Origin: an uncultured Clostridia bacterium
GTDB lineage: Bacteria; Bacillota; Clostridia; Oscillospirales; Ruminococcaceae
DNA length: 5,510 nucleotides
Direction of reading: 5' to 3'
Assembly (NCBI GenBank): GCA_947630315.1
Contig: CANRHA010000126.1
Coordinates: forward strand, 1-5,510
This document shows positions 1 through 5,510 of this stretch, one piece after another. The translations under genes were made by a program, and so were the position numbers. Under the pieces are notes generated by a model that was not told the DNA's origin, searched no databases, and saw nothing but the letters and a program-made list of their open reading frames with translations. The first letter of the stretch is position 1. Each line of letters opens with the position of its first letter.

Positions 1-445
1 CGTCCTCGCTCTTTAATATCGACATCTTATACCCGAAGCCGTCGGAGAAGTCAAGCTCTGCCGAAATTCTCGGGGTGAGGTTCGGAGCGTCGGGCTCAAA
101 TTCGCGGGTCCGTAAAGCTCCCGAAAAGTCGCTCCCGAGGCGTATGCCCTCGACTATGGTGTCGGTCTGGTCGCCGTTGGTCACAATGAGCTTTTTGCCT
201 ATCGTTCTGAGCGCGGCGTAAATTATAAGGCTCGGGTCCTCTACCTTTGAAGCGTCAAAAGGTTCGGTGTAAACCGCGCCGTCGTGCTCGGCAAATATTC
301 TGTTGCGGCTGTTTGCCGATCTGCCCATTATAAAGTACGCGGCAACGGCGCTCTTTCCGTCCTCTGAAAGCCCGGCTATAATTCCACGCCCGACGTACGG
401 GTCGCGGGTAAGCTCGGTTATGGTGTTGATCTTATAGATGTCCAT
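1..445 (-). CDS. purO: Stand-alone IMP cyclohydrolase, PurO-type, C-terminus beyond window
   Basis: This gene likely encodes the last enzyme of IMP synthesis, closing the ring of FAICAR to give IMP. I read 148 codons from ATG at 445 with no stop before the left edge, so the C-terminus is missing. The translation has the style of the PF07826 family found in clostridia: DPYVGRGI at 15-22, AYFIMGRSANSRNRIF at 36-51, DPSLIIYA at 70-77, TNGDQTDT at 89-96, and REFEPDAPNLTPRIS at 114-128. These motifs are recalled from the family, not searched. It is not the MGS-like cyclohydrolase domain of bifunctional PurH. The ATG is supported by AAAGGAG six bases upstream and by a 14-base overlap with the purN stop, which suggests translational coupling. 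The usual length is about 200-240 residues, so roughly a third is unseen. An AICAR transformylase gene probably follows. Clostridial annotations may call it purH; the purO symbol is by family. Confidence 0.82.
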   Translation of the reverse strand, partial: MDIYKINTITELTRDPYVGRGIIAGLSEDGKSAVAAYFIMGRSANSRNRIFAEHDGAVYTEPFDASKVEDPSLIIYAALRTIGKKLIVTNGDQTDTIVEGIRLGSDFSGALRTREFEPDAPNLTPRISAELDFSDGFGYKMSILKSED

Positions 446-1580
446 TTTGATCTCCTTTCGTCAGTCCGTAGACGTATTCGTTATAAAGCTTTCCATACTT
501 ATAAAACGCGTCTTTTAATACGCCTTCAAGCTCGAATCCCGCCTTTTCAAGGACTCTCCGCGAGCCTATATTCGGCTCGAAAATCGTTCCCTCGATTCGT
601 GAAATGTCAAGCTTTTCAAACGCCTCGGCGCATATCATCTTAACCGCCTCGGTCATTATGCCCCGGCCGTAAAATTCGGGTATCAGGCAGTAGCCGATAA
701 CTCCTACGCCCGAGCGCAGATCGCCGCTTTTTTCCACCGAGATATTTCCGGCCGCCTTGCCGTCGACGACGATCCCGTAAAAGATCCCGGTATTTTCGGC
801 TTCGCCCTTTTGCGCCATTTCTGTTATGAACCGTTCGGCGTCCTTTTCGGTATACGGGTCGGGTATGCGCCCGGTGAGGTATTTTCGGTCGATCTTCCCG
901 ATAATTCCGGCAAGTTCCCCGGCGTCCGAAAGCTCCCATTTTCTGAGGGTAAAGCTCGGCGTTTCGGGCTTTTGTTCGTTCAGTATCCTGCGGCAGAGCT
1001 TTTCGGCGGCCTCGGGCAAAAGCTTCCACTCCGCCTGCTCCATTATCCTTTTTTGCAGGGTCTCGGGAGTGTCGCCGTCGTGAACGTCTACCGCCCGCTG
1101 GGCCAATATTTCTCCGCCGTCGCAAATTTCATTGACGAGGTGTACCGTTGCGCCCGAGACCTTTACGCCCTTTTTAAGCGCTTCTTCATGCACTTTCAGC
1201 CCGTAGTAGCCCTTCCCGCAGAAGGACGGTATAAGCGCCGGGTGAACGTTAATGATGCGGTTCGAGTAGCGCCCGGTGAAATCCTCAGAGAGAATAGACA
1301 TAAACCCCGCAAGTATTATTACCTCTGCGCCGTGCGATTCGATAGCGTTTACAATGCCGCTTTCAAACTCTTTAAGGTCGCGGCAGTCCTTTCTCGATAC
1401 GGTAACGGCGTCTATGCCGGCCTTTTTTGCGCGTTCAAGGGCATACGCCCCCGGCTTTGAAGATATTACCGCAACTATCCTGCCGCTTACGAGTATTCCG
1501 CTCTCCTGAGCGTCTATGAGGGCCTGGAGGTTGGTTCCTCCGCCCGATACCAAAACGGCGATTTTTATCTTTTCGGCCAT
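432..1580 (-). CDS. purN: PurN (GAR formyltransferase) fused to a C-terminal GNAT acetyltransferase
   Basis: The N-terminal domain transfers formyl from 10-formyl-tetrahydrofolate to GAR, giving FGAR. It spans about residues 1-203, near the full length of E. coli PurN (about 212). Visible motifs are the phosphate loop VSGGGTNLQA (11-20), AGFMSILS (91-98), NVHPALIP (111-118) with catalytic-type Asn111 and His113, and CDGGEILAQ (153-161) with Asp154 at the catalytic aspartate position. After a short linker (about 201-208) comes a whole RimJ/RimL-like GNAT domain: FTLRKWELSD opening strand (210-219), acetyl-CoA loop YGRGIMTEA (304-312), and EPNIGSRRVLEKAGFELEG (335-353). The junction codons (about 950-985) read through in frame with no stop. 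Its substrate is unknown; RimJ/RimL relatives acetylate amino groups of proteins or small molecules. The start follows GAGG by five bases and lies 11 bases after purM. Both domain calls are firm; any joint function is inference. Confidence 0.95.
   Translation of the reverse strand: MAEKIKIAVLVSGGGTNLQALIDAQESGILVSGRIVAVISSKPGAYALERAKKAGIDAVTVSRKDCRDLKEFESGIVNAIESHGAEVIILAGFMSILSEDFTGRYSNRIINVHPALIPSFCGKGYYGLKVHEEALKKGVKVSGATVHLVNEICDGGEILAQRAVDVHDGDTPETLQKRIMEQAEWKLLPEAAEKLCRRILNEQKPETPSFTLRKWELSDAGELAGIIGKIDRKYLTGRIPDPYTEKDAERFITEMAQKGEAENTGIFYGIVVDGKAAGNISVEKSGDLRSGVGVIGYCLIPEFYGRGIMTEAVKMICAEAFEKLDISRIEGTIFEPNIGSRRVLEKAGFELEGVLKDAFYKYGKLYNEYVYGLTKGDQNGHL
452..458 (-). promoter_or_regulatory. 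Ribosome binding site of the IMP cyclohydrolase gene, inside purN
   Basis: AAAGGAG lies six bases before the ATG at 445 and is embedded in the last codons of purN (Thr-Lys-Gly-Asp). It fixes the start of the downstream gene and shows that the 14-base overlap is real. Ribosomes ending purN at 432 finish just past this start, so reinitiation is plausible. Confidence 0.8.
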
Positions 1581-1591
1581 ATAAACCTCGC

Positions 1592-2632
1592 TTATTCGAT
1601 GATTATCTTGTCTTCGTTTTTGATTATCTCGCCGATTATGTATGCGTTCTCGCCGTTTTCCTTGAGGATTTCAAGCGCGCGTTCTGCGCTTTCGGCGGGA
1701 ACGACTATGCTCATTCCCACGCCCATGTTGTAGGTGTTGAACATATCCCTCTCGGGAATGTTTCCGGCGCGTTGGATCATGTCAAATATAGGCGGTATTT
1801 TAAGAGATGATTTTCTGATCTTGGCGCAAAGGCCGTCGGGAATGCTGCGGGGGATATTCTCATAGAATCCGCCGCCGGTTATGTGTGAAATACCCTTGAC
1901 GTCAACTTCATTTAAAAGCGCCAGGACCGGTTTTACATATATCCTTGTCGGCTCCAAAAGCGCTTCGCCGAGGCTGCGGCCGCCGAGCTCGTCAACAGGG
2001 GAGGTGAGGTCGGCGTTTTTGATGTCGAGAGCCTTGCGCACAAGCGAGAAGCCGTTTGAATGTACCCCCGATGAGGGCAGCGCTATAATTATGTCGCCCG
2101 CGTTCATGGTATTGTTGTCGATTATCTTCGAGCGGTCGACTATGCCGGTGCAGTAGCCGGCGAGGTCGTAGTCGTCCTCGGGCATCATTCCGGGGTGTTC
2201 GGCGGTCTCGCCGCCTATAAGCGAGCAGCCCGCCATAATGCAGCCGTCGCAGACGCCCTTTACTATAGCGGCTATCTTTTCGGGAACGTTCTTTCCGCAG
2301 GCGATATAATCGAGGAAGAACAGCGGCTTTGCCCCGCAGCAGATTATATCGTTCACGCACATCGCCACGCAGTCTATTCCGATCGTGTCGTGCCTGTCAA
2401 GCATCATGGCTATTGCAAGCTTTGTGCCTACGCCGTCGGTTCCGCTGACTAAAACAGGCTCCTTTATCCCGCTGAGGTCGGGCATGAACAGCCCACCGAA
2501 CCCGCCTATTCCCGATACCTCGCCGCCGGTGGCGGTGCGCTTTATATCGGCCTTCATAAGCTCTACCGAACGGTATCCCGCGGTGATGTCCACCCCCGCG
2601 CTCTTGTAGCTTTCAGAAAAACTCTTTTCCAT
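1592..2632 (-). CDS. purM: Phosphoribosylformylglycinamidine cyclo-ligase (AIR synthetase)
   Basis: This cytosolic enzyme closes the imidazole ring, turning FGAM into AIR with ATP. The protein has 346 residues, the usual length. Family motifs run in order: DITAGY (15-20), GTDGVGTK (64-71) of the ATP/phosphate-binding region, CVNDI (92-96), GGETAEHPGM (140-149), PSSGVHSNG (186-194), HITGGG (250-255), and MFNTYNMGVGM (297-307). It belongs to the PurM/PurL/SelD/ThiL/HypE superfamily; the conserved CVNDI and GGETAE blocks and the length point to PurM itself. The ATG starts only eight bases after the purF stop, and the ribosome site overlaps that stop, so translation is probably coupled to purF. 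Its product AIR is the substrate of PurE, encoded first in the operon. Nothing looks broken or unusual. Confidence 0.97.
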   Translation of the reverse strand: MEKSFSESYKSAGVDITAGYRSVELMKADIKRTATGGEVSGIGGFGGLFMPDLSGIKEPVLVSGTDGVGTKLAIAMMLDRHDTIGIDCVAMCVNDIICCGAKPLFFLDYIACGKNVPEKIAAIVKGVCDGCIMAGCSLIGGETAEHPGMMPEDDYDLAGYCTGIVDRSKIIDNNTMNAGDIIIALPSSGVHSNGFSLVRKALDIKNADLTSPVDELGGRSLGEALLEPTRIYVKPVLALLNEVDVKGISHITGGGFYENIPRSIPDGLCAKIRKSSLKIPPIFDMIQRAGNIPERDMFNTYNMGVGMSIVVPAESAERALEILKENGENAYIIGEIIKNEDKIIIE

Positions 2633-2638
2633 AAGTTA

Positions 2639-2642
2639 CCTC
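2639..2642 (-). promoter_or_regulatory. purM ribosome binding site overlapping the purF stop codon
   Basis: The core GAGG shares its first two bases with the purF TGA stop and sits six bases before the purM ATG. Ribosomes ending purF cover this site, which favours coupled translation of the two genes. The core is short, so initiation may depend on that coupling. Confidence 0.6.
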
Positions 2643-4089
2643 ACTTGTTATTTTTAGAAAACTTCGGGTTGGTGCTTATCTTTCTTTCAAAGCGGCTCTT
2701 TTCAGCCTTTGTGGGGGGCTTGGTGGGGTAAAGGCCGTCGAAACAGGCGTAGCAGAATCCTGTTCCGTCGGTTCCGGCTATCTTTTTTACATCTTCAATG
2801 CTTAAAAAGTTCACAGAATCCGCGCCTATTATCTGGGCGATCTCCTCCGTGGTGTGATTTGCCGCAATAAGGGTCTCGCGGGAGTCGATATCTACGCCGT
2901 AGTAGCAGGGGTTCAGGAATTTAGGCGCGGACGAGAGCATATGTACCTCGGTGGCTCCGCCTTCGCGCAGGCGCTTGACGATTTTTGCGCTTGTGGTCCC
3001 GCGGACTATCGAGTCGTCGACGAGGATAACTCTCTTTCCCTTTACCACCGACGGCACGACGTTGAGCTTAATTGATACCATTCCCTCGCGCACGCCCTGG
3101 CCCGGAACTATGAAGGTTCTGCCTATGTACTTATTTTTTATCAGTCCTATGTCGTAGGGTATGCCCGATCTTCTCGCGTATCCTATTGCCGCGTCGGTTC
3201 CGCTGTCCGGAACTCCGACAACTATATCTGCGTCTATAGGGTACGCCTCGGCCAGAAGCTCGCCGACTTTAAGCCTTGCGGCATGGACCGAGCAGCCCTC
3301 GCAGATCGAATCCGGCCGCGCGATATAGAGGTACTCGAACACGCAGAAGGACTTTTTCCCGCCACAGTGTTCGCGGTTCGACTTTATCCCGTCCTTGGTG
3401 AAGGTAACCACCTCGCCCGGTTCGATGTCGCGGATAAACTTTGCGTTCACGGCGTCAAGGGCGCAGGTCTCTGAGGCGACGATATAGGTTCCGTCCTCGC
3501 GCTGGCCGTAGCAGAGCGGCCTGAAGCCGTGAGGGTCGCGGGCGGCAATAAGCTTTGAGGGCGACATTATTATCAGCGAAAACGCGCCTTCAAGCCTGCC
3601 TATGGCCTCGGTCACGGCGTCTTCGATGTTTTTGGTGTGAAGCCGTTCCTTGGTGATGACGTAGGCTATTACCTCGGTGTCCGAGGTGGAATGGAATATC
3701 GAGCCCTGCTCTTCAAGCTCGGTGCGCAGTTCATACGAGTTTACAAGGTTTCCGTTGTGGGCTAAGGCCATGTTTCCCTTCAGATGGTTCACCACTACCG
3801 GCTGAGCGTTTCTGCGCTCGCCGCCGCCGGTGGTGCCGTATCTTACATGTCCTACGGCCATATTTCCGCTGCCGAGCTTTTCAAGGTTCTCGGCGGTGAA
3901 TATTTCGCTTACAAGCCCGGTGTCCTTGCGGTATGTAAAAACGCCGTCGTCGTTTACAACTATTCCCGCGGATTCCTGACCGCGGTGCTGCAGAGCAAAC
4001 AAACCGAAGTAGCAAAGCGATGCAACGTCCTGAGTATCGGGGGCGAAAACGCCGAACACGCCGCATTCTTCATGAATCAAATTTTCCAT
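2641..4089 (-). CDS. purF: Amidophosphoribosyltransferase (glutamine PRPP amidotransferase), Fe-S type
   Basis: It makes phosphoribosylamine from PRPP and glutamine, the committed and feedback-controlled step of the pathway. The 482-residue protein has an N-terminal Ntn glutaminase domain and a C-terminal phosphoribosyltransferase domain. Cys9 in EECGVFGVF should become the N-terminal nucleophile after removal of an eight-residue propeptide, as in Bacillus subtilis PurF. Glutaminase motifs are HRGQES (35-40), HVRYGTTG (81-88), HNGNL (111-115) and GFRPL (188-192). The PRPP loop is VILVDDSIVRGTTS (354-367). Cys249, Cys395, Cys446 and Cys449 match the four ligands of the B. subtilis 4Fe-4S cluster, so an oxygen-sensitive cluster is expected, fitting an anaerobe. 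A basic, Lys/Arg-rich tail follows about residue 461. An AGAGG site six bases upstream supports the start; the gap to purC is 31 bases. Confidence 0.97.
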   Translation of the reverse strand: MENLIHEECGVFGVFAPDTQDVASLCYFGLFALQHRGQESAGIVVNDDGVFTYRKDTGLVSEIFTAENLEKLGSGNMAVGHVRYGTTGGGERRNAQPVVVNHLKGNMALAHNGNLVNSYELRTELEEQGSIFHSTSDTEVIAYVITKERLHTKNIEDAVTEAIGRLEGAFSLIIMSPSKLIAARDPHGFRPLCYGQREDGTYIVASETCALDAVNAKFIRDIEPGEVVTFTKDGIKSNREHCGGKKSFCVFEYLYIARPDSICEGCSVHAARLKVGELLAEAYPIDADIVVGVPDSGTDAAIGYARRSGIPYDIGLIKNKYIGRTFIVPGQGVREGMVSIKLNVVPSVVKGKRVILVDDSIVRGTTSAKIVKRLREGGATEVHMLSSAPKFLNPCYYGVDIDSRETLIAANHTTEEIAQIIGADSVNFLSIEDVKKIAGTDGTGFCYACFDGLYPTKPPTKAEKSRFERKISTNPKFSKNNK

Positions 4090-4120
4090 AAAAAACCTCT
4101 TATCAGTAAAATTAAAGGGT

Positions 4121-4831
4121 TTATTCGCCGAATACCCGGCGCATCATCTCGTTATAGGCGTCCTCTACGCCGCCCATGTCGCGGCGGAAGCGGTCCTTAT
4201 CGAGTTTTTCGTTGGTCTTAGAATCCCAGAAGCGGCAGGTGTCGGGCGAGATCTCATCGGCCAGAACTATTTTGCCGTCGGCGGTCTTGCCAAATTCAAG
4301 CTTGAAATCAACAAGCGTTACGCCGAGGCCCTTGAAGTATTCCTTCATAACGTCGTTTACCTTAAAGGCCATCGCCTTTATCTCGGCGATCTCCTCTTTT
4401 GTCGCAAGCCCGAGGGCGACTGCGTGGTAATCGTTTATAAGCGGGTCGTGGAGGTCGTCGTTCTTGTACGAGAACTCGATCGTGGGTTCGGCGAAGACTA
4501 TTCCCTCCTCAACGCCGTAGCGCTTTGCAAAGCTGCCGGCCGAGATGTTCCTGATAATTACCTCGAGCGGAACTATCGACACCTTTTTGACTACCGTTTC
4601 GCGGTCGTTGAGCTCCTCGATAAAGTGGGTGGGTACGCCGTGCTTTTCAAGAAGCTTCATGATGTAGTTCGACATTCTGTTGTTGATAGCGCCCTTGCCG
4701 GCTATCGTGCCCTTTTTGAGGCCGTCGAGGGCGGTAGCGTCGTCCTTATACGAGACGATGACGCAGTTGGGGTCTGAGGTCGCGAAGACCTTTTTTGCCT
4801 TTCCTTCGTAAAGCTGAACGGTTTTTTCCAT
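4121..4831 (-). CDS. purC: SAICAR synthetase (phosphoribosylaminoimidazole-succinocarboxamide synthase)
   Basis: It joins CAIR to aspartate using ATP to give SAICAR, acting directly after PurE. The 236-residue length matches single-domain bacterial PurC (E. coli 237). Motifs in order are LYEGKAKKVF (7-16) of the ATP-binding lobe, KDDATALDG (29-37), VPLEVIIRNISAGS (87-100), which is the first SAICAR synthetase signature, LVDFKLEFG (173-181), which is the second, and ADEISPDTCRFWD (191-203). The start is set by a strong AGGAGG nine bases upstream. It stands 37 bases after purE and 31 bases before purF. No defects are seen. Confidence 0.97.
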   Translation of the reverse strand: MEKTVQLYEGKAKKVFATSDPNCVIVSYKDDATALDGLKKGTIAGKGAINNRMSNYIMKLLEKHGVPTHFIEELNDRETVVKKVSIVPLEVIIRNISAGSFAKRYGVEEGIVFAEPTIEFSYKNDDLHDPLINDYHAVALGLATKEEIAEIKAMAFKVNDVMKEYFKGLGVTLVDFKLEFGKTADGKIVLADEISPDTCRFWDSKTNEKLDKDRFRRDMGGVEDAYNEMMRRVFGE

Positions 4832-4840
4832 TTTCTGATT

Positions 4841-4846
4841 CCTCCT
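4841..4846 (-). promoter_or_regulatory. purC ribosome binding site
   Basis: AGGAGG, a near-perfect anti-Shine-Dalgarno match, lies nine bases before the purC ATG within the 37-base purE-purC gap. It is the strongest internal site of the operon and fixes the purC start. Confidence 0.8.
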
Positions 4847-4868
4847 GAAATTTATAGATGATGTTGCG

Positions 4869-5363
4869 TTATTCTTCTATCCTTGCCGCTATGCCTGCGT
4901 CCTTTTCGAGGACAGCAGCGGCGTCTTTTCTGCGCTTTTCGTCGAGCTTTTCGGCGAGTCCGGGTTCGGAGAGGGCGAGTATCTGCGCAGCTAAAAGCGC
5001 GGCATTGACTCCGCCGTCGATAGCTACAGTCGCCACCGGTATTCCCGAGGGCATCATAACTGTCGCCAGAAGGGCGTCAATGCCGTCTAACGTATTCGAT
5101 TTACAGGGTATGCCGATAACGGGCAGGGTAGTGTTTGCCGCTATTGCCCCGGCGAGGTGCGCCGCCATTCCCGCAGCGCATATCAGTACCCCGAAGCCGT
5201 TTTCGCGTGCAGATGCGGCAAAGTCCTTTGCCTCCGCGGGGGTCCTGTGCGCCGAGTAGACGTGGGTCTCGTAGGGTATTCCCAGCGCCTTAAGGGTCGA
5301 GGCGGTTTTTTTGAGGATAGGCAGATCGCTGTCGCTGCCCATGATGATACCGACTTTTTTCAT
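4869..5363 (-). CDS. purE: PurE, N5-CAIR mutase or AIR carboxylase
   Basis: PurE supplies CAIR, the substrate of PurC. The protein has 164 residues, typical of stand-alone bacterial PurE. Motifs are MGSDSDLPI (8-16) for phosphate binding, YSAHRTP (36-42) with the catalytic-type His39, AAGMAAHLAG (63-72), and the MPSGIPVATVAIDGG segment (104-118). SAHRTP resembles class I PurE, which rearranges N5-CAIR made by PurK, but no purK is in the window, so direct CO2 use (class II) is not excluded. The segment after VATVAI is about two residues shorter than in E. coli PurE, as I recall for clostridial homologues. The gene is first in the operon. AAAGGAG seven bases upstream sets the start, and the riboswitch leader lies directly above it. 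Confidence 0.96.
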   Translation of the reverse strand: MKKVGIIMGSDSDLPILKKTASTLKALGIPYETHVYSAHRTPAEAKDFAASARENGFGVLICAAGMAAHLAGAIAANTTLPVIGIPCKSNTLDGIDALLATVMMPSGIPVATVAIDGGVNAALLAAQILALSEPGLAEKLDEKRRKDAAAVLEKDAGIAARIEE

Positions 5364-5370
5364 GGTCTTG

Positions 5371-5377
5371 CTCCTTT
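5371..5377 (-). promoter_or_regulatory. purE ribosome binding site
   Basis: AAAGGAG is seven bases before the purE ATG. It lies downstream of the leader terminator and is not part of its stem, so the leader appears to act on transcription rather than by hiding this site. Confidence 0.8.
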
Positions 5378-5397
5378 ACTTTTTATCGCTTTATTGT

Positions 5398-5442
5398 AAA
5401 AAATACAGAAGGGCGCGCTTAAGACAATGCTCAGGTGCGCCC
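5398..5442 (-). terminator. Leader intrinsic terminator, expression platform of the ZTP riboswitch
   Basis: On the minus strand GGGCGC (5437-5442) pairs with GCGCCC (5411-5416). Above it CTGAG (5430-5434) pairs with CTTAG (5418-5423, one A bulged), closing a six-base loop. A run of six T (5398-5403) follows the stem after seven bases. The 5' arm begins inside the conserved CTGGGC of the aptamer, so terminator and aptamer P3 helix cannot form together. Ligand-bound RNA should therefore read through into purE. The seven-base gap between stem and T run is longer than ideal, so termination may be partial. Confidence 0.82.
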
Positions 5443-5510
5443 AGACGGCCGGCAAAAAGGGTAACCTTACTCCACCGCGGTGAACCGCGACAATCCGTCA
5501 GTCGTAAGGC
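5439..5510 (-). promoter_or_regulatory. ZTP/ZMP riboswitch aptamer (pfl motif)
   Basis: This leader RNA senses the purine intermediate ZMP (AICAR) and its triphosphate, signals of 10-formyl-folate shortage. Helix P1 is GCCTTAC (5504-5510) with GTAAGGT (5464-5470), seven pairs with one G-U. Conserved GACTGACGG follows P1. P2 is CGCGG (5485-5489) with CCGCG (5476-5480) around a TTCA loop, followed by the conserved GGAG. After a short linker comes the hallmark CCGTCTGGGC (5439-5448), matching the family's CCGCCUGGGC with one change. GACGG (5495-5499) can pair with CCGTC (5444-5448), the expected pseudoknot. P1 ends exactly at the window edge, so a base or two more may lie outside. Position ahead of purE fits known ZTP riboswitches. 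Identification is from the remembered consensus. Confidence 0.9.

Noticed and set aside
640..1125. A 161-codon minus-strand frame inside purN
   Set aside because: It is a shifted reading of purN, extremely rich in Arg and Gly, with no family motif. It covers the domain junction but does not explain it, since the purN frame is open throughout.
810..1460. A 216-codon open frame on the plus strand, opposite purN
   Set aside because: It lies wholly antisense to a gene with clear family motifs on the minus strand, has no recognisable domain, and reflects the codon bias of purN.
4090..4123. Possible hairpin AAACC...GGTTT followed by T residues between purC and purF
   Set aside because: The stem is only five mostly A-T pairs with a loop of over 20 bases, and it includes the purF ribosome site. 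It is too weak to call a terminator.
3784..4221. Plus-strand open frame spanning the purC-purF gap
   Set aside because: It is antisense to both genes across the gap, with no good ribosome site or known domain seen; the pattern fits a chance frame.
5364..5510. Guanine (xpt-type) riboswitch or PurR box as the purE leader
   Set aside because: The P1/P2 layout, GACTGACGG, GGAG and CCGTCTGGGC match the ZTP aptamer. I see no guanine-aptamer three-way junction and no pair of PurR boxes.
1..5510. Insertion sequences, CRISPR repeats, tRNA or other accessory elements
   Set aside because: Apart from the leader and short gaps, the window is filled by housekeeping purine genes. I see no direct repeats, inverted termini, or shift in codon style that would suggest a mobile element.

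Overview
The window carries most of a de novo purine biosynthesis operon. All genes lie on the minus strand, so transcription runs from right (5510) to left (1). The order is purE, purC, purF, purM, purN, then a PurO-type IMP cyclohydrolase gene that runs off the left edge. The gene order, the iron-sulfur PurF with a propeptide, the purine-end enzyme split off from PurH, and the riboswitch type all suggest a moderately GC-rich anaerobic Firmicute of class Clostridia, possibly an Oscillospiraceae/Ruminococcaceae-like gut lineage. The lineage is inferred from protein style and was not tested by search.

Right end (5364-5510): a 147-base leader precedes purE. It holds a ZTP/ZMP riboswitch aptamer (pfl motif, about 5439-5510). 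An intrinsic terminator (5398-5442) follows, and its 5' arm uses the same bases as the 3' strand of the aptamer's last helix. This is the usual arrangement of a genetic ON switch: ZMP/ZTP binding should block the terminator and let the operon be read. The promoter lies beyond the window.

Middle (1592-5363): purE (AIR to CAIR step), purC (SAICAR synthetase), purF (PRPP amidotransferase, first committed step) and purM (AIR synthetase) follow with gaps of 37, 31 and 8 bases. All are full length with recognisable active-site motifs. No purK, purD, purL/Q/S or purB lies in the window.

Left end (1-1591): purN follows purM after 11 bases. It is unusual because its GAR transformylase domain (about residues 1-203) is fused in frame to a complete RimJ/RimL-like GNAT acetyltransferase domain (about residues 208-376). 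The last gene overlaps purN by 14 bases. It encodes the N-terminal 148 residues of a stand-alone IMP cyclohydrolase of the archaeal PurO family (PF07826), in place of the cyclohydrolase half of bifunctional PurH. A stand-alone AICAR transformylase is expected further left.

The pieces form a coherent circuit. ZMP (AICAR) builds up when 10-formyl-tetrahydrofolate is short. PurN uses that cofactor, and the riboswitch at the head of the transcript senses ZMP/ZTP. The main surprises are the PurN-GNAT fusion and the combination of a bacterial purine operon with a PurO-type final enzyme.
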